A DNA stretch of 7,370 nt from Bacteroidales bacterium (lineage in GTDB: Bacteria > Bacteroidota > Bacteroidia > Bacteroidales > F082), in assembly GCA_029933565.1 (NCBI GenBank), contig JAOZNY010000150.1, positions 1 to 7,370 of the forward strand. Direction: 5' to 3'. How positions within the stretch are numbered: position 1 is the stretch's first letter; each line of letters opens with the position of its first letter. The translations under genes and the position numbers were made by a program. Shown one piece after another: positions 1 to 6,472 of the stretch. The notes under the pieces were generated by a model. The model was given only the letters and a program-made list of their open reading frames with translations. It was not told where the DNA came from and did not search any database.

Positions 1-1601
1 TTCTTGCCATGGTTTTCATAGTAACCAGTTGTAAGAAAGATGATGTGGAACCTAGTGACGGTGATCAAAACGCAACAGGTTGGTATGGTAGTGATGACAT
101 GGCAGTTGTGCCAACTACCACAAATTATGGTTTTGGATCTGATGATTTACCTTCCTCGGTAAACCTTGTTCCTAAGTTTCCTCCCATTGGCAATCAAAAT
201 CCTTATGGAACATGTGTTGCATGGGCAGTTGCTTACAATGCTAAAACAGCAGTTAACGGAATGACTCACGGATATGGTGCTTCTGATCTTGCTTCGCCAT
301 CAAAACAATTTAGCCCAAAAGATTTTTTTACTGCCCTCGATGATAATGTAAAGGGCAATGATTGCAATGGAACAAATTTTACTACTGCTCTCGATCTTCT
401 TTTAAGTAGGGGCGTAGCCACATTGGCAACTGTTCCTTATGATAATCTGGGCGATTGCTCGCAATCAGGATTAGAACAAAGTTGGACTAACGAGGCCAAT
501 CAGTATAAAATAAAATATTACAGAAGAATTGAAAAGTCGATAAGTAAAATAAGGGAAAATCTTGCTAATAATGTGCCTATTGTTTTAGGAGCAAAATTAT
601 CAGATGCTTTTATGAGTTGGAATTCCGATAATGTAATGTCGGCAAATACAACCTACGATGGTGTTGGGATGCATTCTTATCATGCTCTTGTTATTGCGGG
701 TTACGATGATAATAAAGGGCCAAATGGTGCTTTTAAGGTTATTAATTCATGGAGTACAAATTGGGGTGATTACGGTTATATTTGGATTGATTACAACTTT
801 ATGGTAGATGAGTTTTGTGCTACTTTAAATGGTGGTAACGCCCTGTTTATTATGGCCGATGATGAAGGAAATGTACAACCACCTGATGACCCAGATCCAA
901 ATGTAAGTGGTGTTGATTTAATTCCTTGGGTTTTTAGTGATATTTCAATCGACGATTGGTATGCCGAAAGACAAATAGAGTTTAACATTTACAATGTTGG
1001 AGACCAAACTGCTTCACCATCAGCAAACTGGTCGTATGTTTATATTTACTACAATGCCTATAATGCCGATGATTATGGCGTAATTTTCTATGATCAGTTT
1101 AATACAAGCATTCCGGCCAACACTTACGAATGTCCAACAGATTACAATTGTATAATTAATTTCCCAATAGCATCAGGTAACGGTTTTGCAGAAACAGTTT
1201 GGGGAACAGAAAGTCTTTATAGAAATTATTATATGCCCGATATTACAGGAGCTTACTATTTGCTATTAGTTGCTGATGCTGAAGATGTATTCCAGGAGCA
1301 GAATGAAATGAACAATTTATTCTACACAACAAATCCTGATCCAGCATGGTTTGTTAATGGAGTTGTTTTAAAATCAAGCAAGAAAAGTAATAGCGAGGTG
1401 ATGCAGTTTAATAATGATATTGAATTTGATGTAAACACCACAAAAAGCACAAGATTTAATACTGCCGTTAATGCTGGGAACAGAAATGCTTATACACCTG
1501 AGGAAATTCTTAGTTTTGTTAAAGCCAAGAAAAGATCGGGAGAACTTGATAAAAGAGTTGTCAAACATCTTGAGCAGTCTTCAAAGATGCACGAAAAATA
1601 A
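1..1601 (+). CDS. Papain-like (C1 family) cysteine peptidase lipoprotein with CARDB-like domain, 5' partial
   Basis: Likely an exported cysteine protease anchored by lipid. Residues are numbered from the ATG at base 9. The frame stays open to base 1 (Leu-Ala precede that Met), and only seven residues would precede the lipobox Cys8, so the real start and most of the signal peptide lie outside the window. Cys8 is followed by KKDD, which resembles the Bacteroidota lipoprotein surface-export signal. The papain-like domain covers about residues 45-285. The oxyanion Gln63 and nucleophile Cys69 sit in GNQNPYGTCVAWA, His225 in SYHALVIAGY, and Asn246 in VINSWSTNWGDYGY. All catalytic positions are therefore kept, although the Cys motif is TCVAW rather than the papain SCWAF. 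Residues about 302-445 look like a CARDB-type beta-sandwich adhesion domain. A helical tail beginning near NAYTPEEILSF closes the protein. The substrate is unknown. A terminator follows, so this gene ends its transcription unit. Confidence 0.9.
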   Translation, partial: LAMVFIVTSCKKDDVEPSDGDQNATGWYGSDDMAVVPTTTNYGFGSDDLPSSVNLVPKFPPIGNQNPYGTCVAWAVAYNAKTAVNGMTHGYGASDLASPSKQFSPKDFFTALDDNVKGNDCNGTNFTTALDLLLSRGVATLATVPYDNLGDCSQSGLEQSWTNEANQYKIKYYRRIEKSISKIRENLANNVPIVLGAKLSDAFMSWNSDNVMSANTTYDGVGMHSYHALVIAGYDDNKGPNGAFKVINSWSTNWGDYGYIWIDYNFMVDEFCATLNGGNALFIMADDEGNVQPPDDPDPNVSGVDLIPWVFSDISIDDWYAERQIEFNIYNVGDQTASPSANWSYVYIYYNAYNADDYGVIFYDQFNTSIPANTYECPTDYNCIINFPIASGNGFAETVWGTESLYRNYYMPDITGAYYLLLVADAEDVFQEQNEMNNLFYTTNPDPAWFVNGVVLKSSKKSNSEVMQFNNDIEFDVNTTKSTRFNTAVNAGNRNAYTPEEILSFVKAKKRSGELDKRVVKHLEQSSKMHEK

Positions 1602-1631
1602 TAGACAATTATTAAATATCAGAAATAATAC

Positions 1632-1673
1632 CGAACCCTTCGATTTATTAAATTTGAAGGGTTCGTTTTATTT
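1632..1673 (+). terminator. Intrinsic terminator after the C1 peptidase gene
   Basis: A perfect 10-bp stem pairs CGAACCCTTC (1632-1641) with GAAGGGTTCG (1656-1665) around a 14-nt AT-rich loop. The T-rich run TTTTATTT (1666-1673) follows at once. It lies 30 bp past the peptidase stop codon and 30 bp before the next start. The upstream flank is A-rich but not a clean A-tract, so it is mainly a plus-strand terminator. The loop and right arm contain TAAATTTG (1649-1656), which resembles a Bacteroidota -7 box but has no -33 partner. Confidence 0.88.
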
Positions 1674-1690
1674 CACAGAAACAATTAAAA

Positions 1691-1705
1691 ATAACATAAT
1701 GTTAT
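1691..1705. repeat. 15-bp palindrome overlapping the start of the pentapeptide gene
   Basis: ATAACAT (1691-1697) and ATGTTAT (1699-1705) are perfect inverted copies around one central base. The right arm includes the first two bases of the ATG at 1704. The compact dyad is shaped like a site for a dimeric regulator rather than an RNA hairpin, since a one-base loop cannot fold. In DNA this AT-rich such a dyad can arise by chance, so a regulatory role is only a possibility. Confidence 0.35.
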
Positions 1706-2576
1706 GAAATTCATTTACTTAGTTTTTGTATTACTAGTAACAACATGCTCTTCAACAGGGGGTAATGAAAGTAAAAACAATATTGAAGAATTATTAAAAA
1801 CTGGCAAGGATATTTATTTTGAGGACAAGGTTTTTAATGAAAAGATAAACCTGACTGAAATATTGAAAGCAAATAAGATTAATCCCGCTACCTCACAAGT
1901 AACAATTAACTCCTCAATTACCTTTATTAACTGTACTTTTAACGATGAACTTACTGCTTATTCTTCCAACGAAGATGGAACATCGGTATTGAGTATTTTT
2001 AATAGTAATGTGAGTTTTGTTGGCTGTACATTTGAAAAGCCTGTGTCGTTTAGGGCAAGCAGTATTATGGGAAGGGCTAATTTTTCGAATAGTTTTTTTA
2101 ATGAAGAAGTGAGTTTTGAAGAATGTTCTTTTTTCCAAAAAGCAAATTTCTCTGAATGTTCTTTTCATGGAGATGCACGCTTTCAAAATGCAAATTTTAT
2201 GCAGAAGGCAAATTTCTACAAAGCCGAGTTTGAGCAAACAGCCTATTTTCAGGCTGTTACATTTAATTCCGAAGTTCAGTTTAGTGTGGCTAAGTTTATT
2301 GGTTATGCTGACTTTTCGCTAATTAGCAGCAGGCAAAACTTTTTGGCAAATTATGCTGAATTTGCTGATCAGGCAGTTTTTAACAATTCATATTTTTATG
2401 GTAGAACAGATTTTTTGCAGGTGTCTTTCAGTAGTTGTGAGTTTAAGAAATGCTATTTTTTTGGTGAATTTCGTTTTAATAATTCCAAAGCAACAAAATC
2501 CATTAGTTTTAAGGATAGTTCCTTTTGGCCCAAAATTCCTGACCTAAGTTTTTTTGATACCATAACAGAACCATAG
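1704..2576 (+). CDS. Exported pentapeptide-repeat protein, probable lipoprotein
   Basis: The 290-residue protein has a hydrophobic N-terminus (residues 2-14) ending in LLVTTC. Cys15 makes it a probable lipoprotein, although Thr just before the Cys is not ideal. SSTGG follows rather than acidic residues, so a surface-export signal is absent and the inner face of the outer membrane is more likely. From about residue 72 to 275 it is built of Phe-centred pentapeptide-like repeats such as ANFSECSF and ADFS, closest to the Phe-rich pentapeptide class. Such repeats fold into a right-handed beta-helix. From Phe105 to Phe242 the central positions alternate strictly five and six residues apart, giving an 11-residue period. 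No enzymatic motif is visible and the function is unknown. It follows the peptidase terminator and lies 62 bp before the O-antigen ligase-type gene. ATG1704 is the only start that keeps the signal sequence. It is preceded by A-rich DNA and no Shine-Dalgarno. Confidence 0.87.
   Translation: MKFIYLVFVLLVTTCSSTGGNESKNNIEELLKTGKDIYFEDKVFNEKINLTEILKANKINPATSQVTINSSITFINCTFNDELTAYSSNEDGTSVLSIFNSNVSFVGCTFEKPVSFRASSIMGRANFSNSFFNEEVSFEECSFFQKANFSECSFHGDARFQNANFMQKANFYKAEFEQTAYFQAVTFNSEVQFSVAKFIGYADFSLISSRQNFLANYAEFADQAVFNNSYFYGRTDFLQVSFSSCEFKKCYFFGEFRFNNSKATKSISFKDSSFWPKIPDLSFFDTITEP
2121..2217 (+). repeat. 33-bp-phased direct repeats inside the pentapeptide gene
   Basis: GAATGTTCTTTT occurs at 2121-2132 and again at 2154-2165, exactly 33 bp apart. 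GCAAATTTCT occurs at 2142-2151 and 2208-2217, 66 bp apart. These spacings are one and two 11-codon units. They show that the protein repeats are still recognisable at DNA level, as expected if the array grew by duplication of a 33-bp unit. Confidence 0.7.
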
Positions 2577-2580
2577 TTAT

Positions 2581-2619
2581 TTATTAGTTTTGAAGAAATT
2601 ATTTTACTTTTGCTAATAA
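2581..2619. repeat. Inverted repeat flanking a promoter-like box
   Basis: TTATTAG (2581-2587) and CTAATAA (2613-2619) are perfect 7-bp inverted copies separated by 25 bp that contain the TACTTTTG box. The arms are entirely AT-rich apart from one base pair. A hairpin terminator is unlikely because the right arm is followed by A-rich DNA. An operator around the promoter or chance are both possible. Confidence 0.3.
2605..2612 (+). promoter_or_regulatory. Candidate -7 promoter box for the O-antigen ligase-type gene
   Basis: TACTTTTG matches the Bacteroidota sigma-70 -7 consensus TAnnTTTG exactly. Initiation a few bases downstream would give a leader of about 20 nt before the ATG at 2639. The only nearby TTG upstream (2590-2592) is just 12 bp away, too close for a normal -33 element, so the call rests on one box and its position in the 62-bp gap. 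Confidence 0.42.
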
Positions 2620-2638
2620 CAAAAATTATTATTGACAA

Positions 2639-4555
2639 ATGGGGAGAAAGAAAAAAAAGAATTTACAGAAGAAAGCAAAGCCTATAGCACTGTTCTTTTT
2701 ATTAATTACTACTATTCTAATTATTCCATTAGTTTATTCAAGCCGAACACTTGATCCCAATTTGGCACCACGAATGTTTGTTTTAGGAATTGTAGTTTTA
2801 ATTTTTTCGGTAATTAATGCCATTAAACCTTTAAAAAATATTCCCAAATTTGATTTTATTAAATTAATTATTTTTCCAGCCTTTGGATTATATTTATTAT
2901 TCTCAATAATCTCCATGACCGTAGCTGTAAACCCTACTGAAGGGCTTTACGACATAATTAAAACATTTCTTTCATTGGCCCTATTGATTTTTGCCACTCA
3001 AATTTTCATCAACAATGAAAAAGTAATTAGTTACTTAACTAAAGCAGTTATAATTAGTTCATTAATTGCCACATCAATTGGTTTGTATCAGTATTTCGAT
3101 AAGGTACCAGGCAATTCGGGAGCAAAACTACTTGCAGCTTTATATGAAATTAAAGGCTTAATGGGTCATAAAAATCAATTTGCAATTTCTTTGTTTTTAA
3201 TGTTTCCATTTACTTTATTTGGAGTGTTTACATTTAAAAAGTGGTGGTGGGGTCTTAGTGTTTATTCAACATTAATGATTTTGTTGAATATTGTTATTCT
3301 ACAAACCCGATCAGTTTGGGTAGCAACTCTCGTTTTTGTGTTCGGCTTTGCGCTCTTATATTTCCTTTCAAATAGAAATAAGAAGGCGGTCAATAAATCA
3401 ATGTCAATTAAGAAGACTTCAATTATTGCTGTAATAATTATTGTAGTTGGATTAGGTAGTTATCTGATATTTAAAAAATCAGGAACTTTAAGTTTAATGA
3501 ATTATCAGGTTTCTTCCCTTTTTGATTCCAAGTCGCATAACAATCAAGGCAGATTGAAAATGTGGAATTCAACATGGAATTTGGCAAAGGATAATATAGT
3601 TCTTGGTGTTGGAGCAGGCAATTGGAAAATTGAAATTTTACCTTATTACACTAAAAATTATGGTGCAAATTATCAAAACTGGCGCCGGCCACATAACGAC
3701 TTTTTATGGGTACTATCTGAAAAAGGAGTATTAGGTTTGGTATTTTATTTGTTAATCTTTCTTAGTGTAGTAATCTATGGTTTTAAAATAGTTTTAAGTG
3801 AAGAGGACAAGGAAAAACGTTTGTTTAGTTCTTTCTTATTATCGGGGATTGCTGGGTATTTGGTTATTGCTTTATTTACATTCCCTTTGGAAAGAATAAA
3901 CCATCAGGTTTATATAATGTTAATGATGGCGGCAATAGTTAGTATTTATTATAAGTCAGACATTGGAGCGAAAACACCAAACAAGAAGTTGTTTAACAGA
4001 AGTTTTGCTGTTATGGCAATTGTTGCAGCCTTCACTATTTATTATTCATTTTTATTGGTAAACTCAGAAGTATACGTTCATAAGGTACTACAAGAAGAGA
4101 AAAGACAGAATTGGAAGTTGATGAAAAAATATGCCGAAAAGGCATTTCATCCTTTAACAACTATTGATTCGTATTCAATGCCAATACATATGTATATTGG
4201 AGTTTCTAATGTTAATATGAAGAAGGAAAAACAAGCATTAATTGCATTTAAAACTGCTATAGGATATTTTCCAACTCAGATTGGCGTTCTTAATAATCTG
4301 GCAAATCTATCGGCTGAAATGGGCGATAATAAAAGTGCTTCAGATTATTTTAATAAATCGCTTACATACTATCCTCATTACGAAACAAGTTTATTTAATT
4401 ATGTTGTTTATCATTATAGAAATAAAGATTACGAAAAAGCATACATTGCTTTAATGAGTTGTAATACAAAAGACAAAAGTCGTCAATATGATAAAATGAT
4501 GAAGGAATTAAAGAGAAATTTGGATAAACCGTATTCAATTAAAATGCCTGATTGA
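2639..4555 (+). CDS. O-antigen ligase/polymerase family (Wzy_C/WaaL-like) membrane protein with C-terminal TPRs
   Basis: The 638-residue protein begins with a Lys/Arg-rich cytoplasmic leader (GRKKKKNLQKK) and has about 13 predicted membrane spans between residues 14 and 475. Family hallmarks are the GHKN segment (176-179), TRSVW with Arg224 at the start of a span, and a large periplasmic loop (about 278-360) carrying LGVGAGNW (322-329) and RRPHNDFLW with His352. The HND-type His and the Arg residues are the positions linked to catalysis in WaaL, Wzy and PglL relatives. Residues about 515-610 form TPR-like helices (ALIAFKTAI, NNLANLSAEMGD, YEKAYIAL), probably periplasmic. Such proteins move undecaprenyl-linked glycans to lipid A-core, to a growing polymer or to protein. 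Sequence alone does not separate the three, and no glycosyltransferase gene lies nearby. An A8 run (2651-2658) encodes part of the basic leader. The gene converges with the TSUP gene, leaving one base between the stop codons. Confidence 0.9.
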   Translation: MGRKKKKNLQKKAKPIALFFLLITTILIIPLVYSSRTLDPNLAPRMFVLGIVVLIFSVINAIKPLKNIPKFDFIKLIIFPAFGLYLLFSIISMTVAVNPTEGLYDIIKTFLSLALLIFATQIFINNEKVISYLTKAVIISSLIATSIGLYQYFDKVPGNSGAKLLAALYEIKGLMGHKNQFAISLFLMFPFTLFGVFTFKKWWWGLSVYSTLMILLNIVILQTRSVWVATLVFVFGFALLYFLSNRNKKAVNKSMSIKKTSIIAVIIIVVGLGSYLIFKKSGTLSLMNYQVSSLFDSKSHNNQGRLKMWNSTWNLAKDNIVLGVGAGNWKIEILPYYTKNYGANYQNWRRPHNDFLWVLSEKGVLGLVFYLLIFLSVVIYGFKIVLSEEDKEKRLFSSFLLSGIAGYLVIALFTFPLERINHQVYIMLMMAAIVSIYYKSDIGAKTPNKKLFNRSFAVMAIVAAFTIYYSFLLVNSEVYVHKVLQEEKRQNWKLMKKYAEKAFHPLTTIDSYSMPIHMYIGVSNVNMKKEKQALIAFKTAIGYFPTQIGVLNNLANLSAEMGDNKSASDYFNKSLTYYPHYETSLFNYVVYHYRNKDYEKAYIALMSCNTKDKSRQYDKMMKELKRNLDKPYSIKMPD

Positions 4556-4556
4556 G

Positions 4557-5342
4557 TTAATTTGTTAAAGCATCAATAAATTCTCTTAAATCGTATAGTC
4601 CAAACATTTGCCCTGAGGTAAGAAGTATTACTACTACAATTACCCACTTTACAAAGTCCACACCTTTTGAAACGGCAAGTCGTGAAGCAATAAGTGCGCC
4701 AACAACATTTCCAACTGCTAAAACAAGGCCGTAAATCCAGTTTACCTGATCGTAGATAATAAAAACCAAAAGAGAAAATGGAACGTAAGCAAGAACCACA
4801 AAAACTTTAATTGCATTAGCCTTTACTAAATCGTAACCAGCCCCCAAAACTATTGCAGTTAAAAGAAAATATCCAACCCCCATATGCAGAAAACCGCCAT
4901 AAATACCTATGGCAAAGAATATTACGTATGTTTTCCATGTTAATGGTTTTTCAATAATATCTTCGCGGCCATAAATATACTTTCCTGGTTTATAGAAAAC
5001 AAACACAAGCATTATTAGCATAATCACGCCAATTGCTTTTTCAAAAACCTCCTCATTTATATCGATGGCAAGCCAGGCACCAAGTAAGGATCCAAATGTG
5101 GCAGGTATTGCCATATGGATTGCCTTTCGAAGGTCAAGTACTTTTTGTTGTTTAAAACTGGCTGTAGCCGAAAATGTTTGAATTGTTATTGCTACTCTGT
5201 TTGTTGCGTTTGCTATTGAGGCCGGTAAACCAAGCATCATTAAAACTGACAAGGAGATTATACTTCCCCCCCCTGCCAAAGTGTTGATAAAGCCAACCAT
5301 GACTCCGGCAACGACTAAGATAATGATGTCAGTAATTGGCAT
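4557..5342 (-). CDS. TSUP (TauE/SafE) family membrane transporter
   Basis: The 261-residue integral membrane protein has the two-repeat layout of the TSUP family, usually drawn with 7-8 spans and associated with sulfite, sulfonates and other small sulfur or organic anions. The first repeat opens with the signature GFINTLAGGGSIISL (17-31) followed by GLPASIANATNR (38-49). The second repeat carries FAIGIYGGFLHMGVG (143-157) and LVKANAIK (172-179). The length is normal for the family and the start is an ATG. The substrate cannot be read from the sequence. It starts 19 bp after the ThiL stop codon with no promoter box in the gap, so it is probably the distal gene of a ThiL-TSUP transcript. The Gly24-26 codons form an unusual run of eight G (minus strand, 5266-5273). 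The frame is intact. Confidence 0.93.
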   Translation of the reverse strand: MPITDIIILVVAGVMVGFINTLAGGGSIISLSVLMMLGLPASIANATNRVAITIQTFSATASFKQQKVLDLRKAIHMAIPATFGSLLGAWLAIDINEEVFEKAIGVIMLIMLVFVFYKPGKYIYGREDIIEKPLTWKTYVIFFAIGIYGGFLHMGVGYFLLTAIVLGAGYDLVKANAIKVFVVLAYVPFSLLVFIIYDQVNWIYGLVLAVGNVVGALIASRLAVSKGVDFVKWVIVVVILLTSGQMFGLYDLREFIDALTN

Positions 5343-5361
5343 TTTTAAGTTTTATAGGGTA

Positions 5362-6408
5362 CTATTTATTTTTCTTTAAAGCATCCCAGCCCTGCGCTTC
5401 AATATCAAACGACTGATTATCGTTGGTAATTAAGCGTTGTCCTTCAGCCTTATCTGTAATATAACCTACAATCGAGACCTCATCGATGGCTTTTATTTTC
5501 TCATAGTCATTTTGGTCAATGGTAAATAGTAGTTCATAGTCTTCACCACCATTCATGGCAGCAACCGTAGGAACAATTTTGAACTTTTTAGCCATTTCAA
5601 ATGTCGATTGGTCGATGGGAATTTTTTCTTCATCGATAACACAGCCGGTGTTTGATGCTTTACAAATGTGTAAAACTTCAGAGGCCAGCCCATCAGAAAT
5701 ATCAATCATGGATGTAGGAAGAATTTTTGCTTTTTTCAGTGCATCAACAATATCAACTCTCGCTTCTGGTTTTAATTGTCGTTGTAAAATATAATCATGA
5801 CCTTCGAGTTCCGGCTGCATTTTTGGATTTGCATGAAAGGCTCGCTTCTCTCTCTCCAATACCAGAAGTCCCATATACGCACCACCCAGGTCGCCCGAAA
5901 CACATAGTAAATCGTTGGGTTTGGCACCTGAACGGTAAACAACTTCTTTTTCATTTGCTTCACCAATTACAGTTACAGAGATAAACAACCCATGTGTACT
6001 GCTTGTGGTGTCGCCACCAACAAAGTCAACACCATATTTTTCGCAGGCCATTTTCATGCCACTGTAAATTTCTTTAAGTGCTTCAAGTGAAAACTTGCTG
6101 CTAACACCCAATCCAACAATCATTTGCTTTGGCTTTCCGTTCATGGCAGCCATATCCGAAAAATTAACAACTGCCGATTTATAGCCAAGATGTTTCAAGG
6201 GCATAAAAGTCATATCAAAATGAACTCCTTCTATAAGTAAATCCTTGGATACTAGAATTTGCTTCCCCTCAGGGTAATTTAAAACAGCAGCATCGTCACC
6301 AATTCCAACGACCGTTGATTTATTTTTTGTTTTAATATCTTTAGTTAATTCGTCGATTAGGCCAAATTCGCCTAGTTCAGAAATATTTGTGAGATTTGCT
6401 TCAGACAT
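5362..6408 (-). CDS. thiL: Thiamine-monophosphate kinase
   Basis: ThiL uses ATP to convert thiamine monophosphate to thiamine diphosphate, the last step of cofactor synthesis in the cytoplasm. The 348-residue protein matches the family in length and motif order: GEFGLID (13-19), GIGDDAAVL (35-43), SKDLLIEGVHF (54-64), NFSDMAAMNG (82-91), VGGDTT (130-135), VSGDLGGAYMGL (170-181), DISDGLASE (236-244) and GGEDYELLF (287-295). The Asp-rich metal and ATP sites are all present, so it should be active. The frame can be extended six codons to a TTG at 6424-6426. I chose ATG6408 because that TTG is the end of a TATTTTTG promoter box, and family members usually begin near GEFGLI. An A-rich leader precedes the ATG. 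The 64-bp upstream gap is too short for a TPP riboswitch. No other thiamine gene is in the window. Confidence 0.97.
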   Translation of the reverse strand: MSEANLTNISELGEFGLIDELTKDIKTKNKSTVVGIGDDAAVLNYPEGKQILVSKDLLIEGVHFDMTFMPLKHLGYKSAVVNFSDMAAMNGKPKQMIVGLGVSSKFSLEALKEIYSGMKMACEKYGVDFVGGDTTSSTHGLFISVTVIGEANEKEVVYRSGAKPNDLLCVSGDLGGAYMGLLVLEREKRAFHANPKMQPELEGHDYILQRQLKPEARVDIVDALKKAKILPTSMIDISDGLASEVLHICKASNTGCVIDEEKIPIDQSTFEMAKKFKIVPTVAAMNGGEDYELLFTIDQNDYEKIKAIDEVSIVGYITDKAEGQRLITNDNQSFDIEAQGWDALKKNK

Positions 6409-6423
6409 CAGTATTTTTTTTGG

Positions 6424-6431
6424 CAAAAATA
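6424..6431 (-). promoter_or_regulatory. Candidate -7 promoter box for thiL and the TSUP gene
   Basis: On the minus strand this reads TATTTTTG, a perfect TAnnTTTG. It is 15 bp upstream of ATG6408, giving a leader of roughly 10 nt. The nearest upstream TTG (6441-6443) is only 9 bp away, so a standard -33 box is not evident. It lies in the 64-bp gap between thiL and the START gene, where I see no clear terminator hairpin, so some transcription could also run through from upstream. Confidence 0.5.
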
Positions 6432-6472
6432 GGATAAAAGCAATTTGATTGTTTTATAATTACTTAGGTTTT

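Noticed and set aside
1649..1656. TAAATTTG as a firm promoter for the pentapeptide gene
   Set aside because: It lies in the loop and first base of the right arm of the terminator and has no TTG at -33 distance. It is kept only as a speculative signal.
1471..1707. 78-codon plus-strand frame overlapping the peptidase end and sharing ATGA with the next start
   Set aside because: It runs out of frame through a real gene and straight through the terminator hairpin. Its product has no recognisable feature.
1914..2237. 107-codon minus-strand frame inside the pentapeptide gene
   Set aside because: It is a shadow produced by the repetitive Phe-rich coding strand. The plus-strand protein has clear repeats and a signal peptide.
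2577..2638. Intrinsic terminator between the pentapeptide and O-antigen ligase-type genes
   Set aside because: The only inverted repeat has a 25-base spacer and AT-only arms apart from one pair, and is followed by A-rich DNA.
1..4555. Peptidase, pentapeptide protein and O-antigen ligase-type protein as one new envelope or defence system
   Set aside because: A strong terminator separates the first gene from the others, and a separate promoter box precedes the third. Only shared envelope location links them.
5727..5984. 85-codon plus-strand frame opposite thiL
   Set aside because: ThiL motifs on the other strand explain this stretch completely.
6409..6472. Possible TPP riboswitch upstream of thiL
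   Set aside because: The gap is only 64 bp and AT-rich, with none of the conserved TPP aptamer elements visible.
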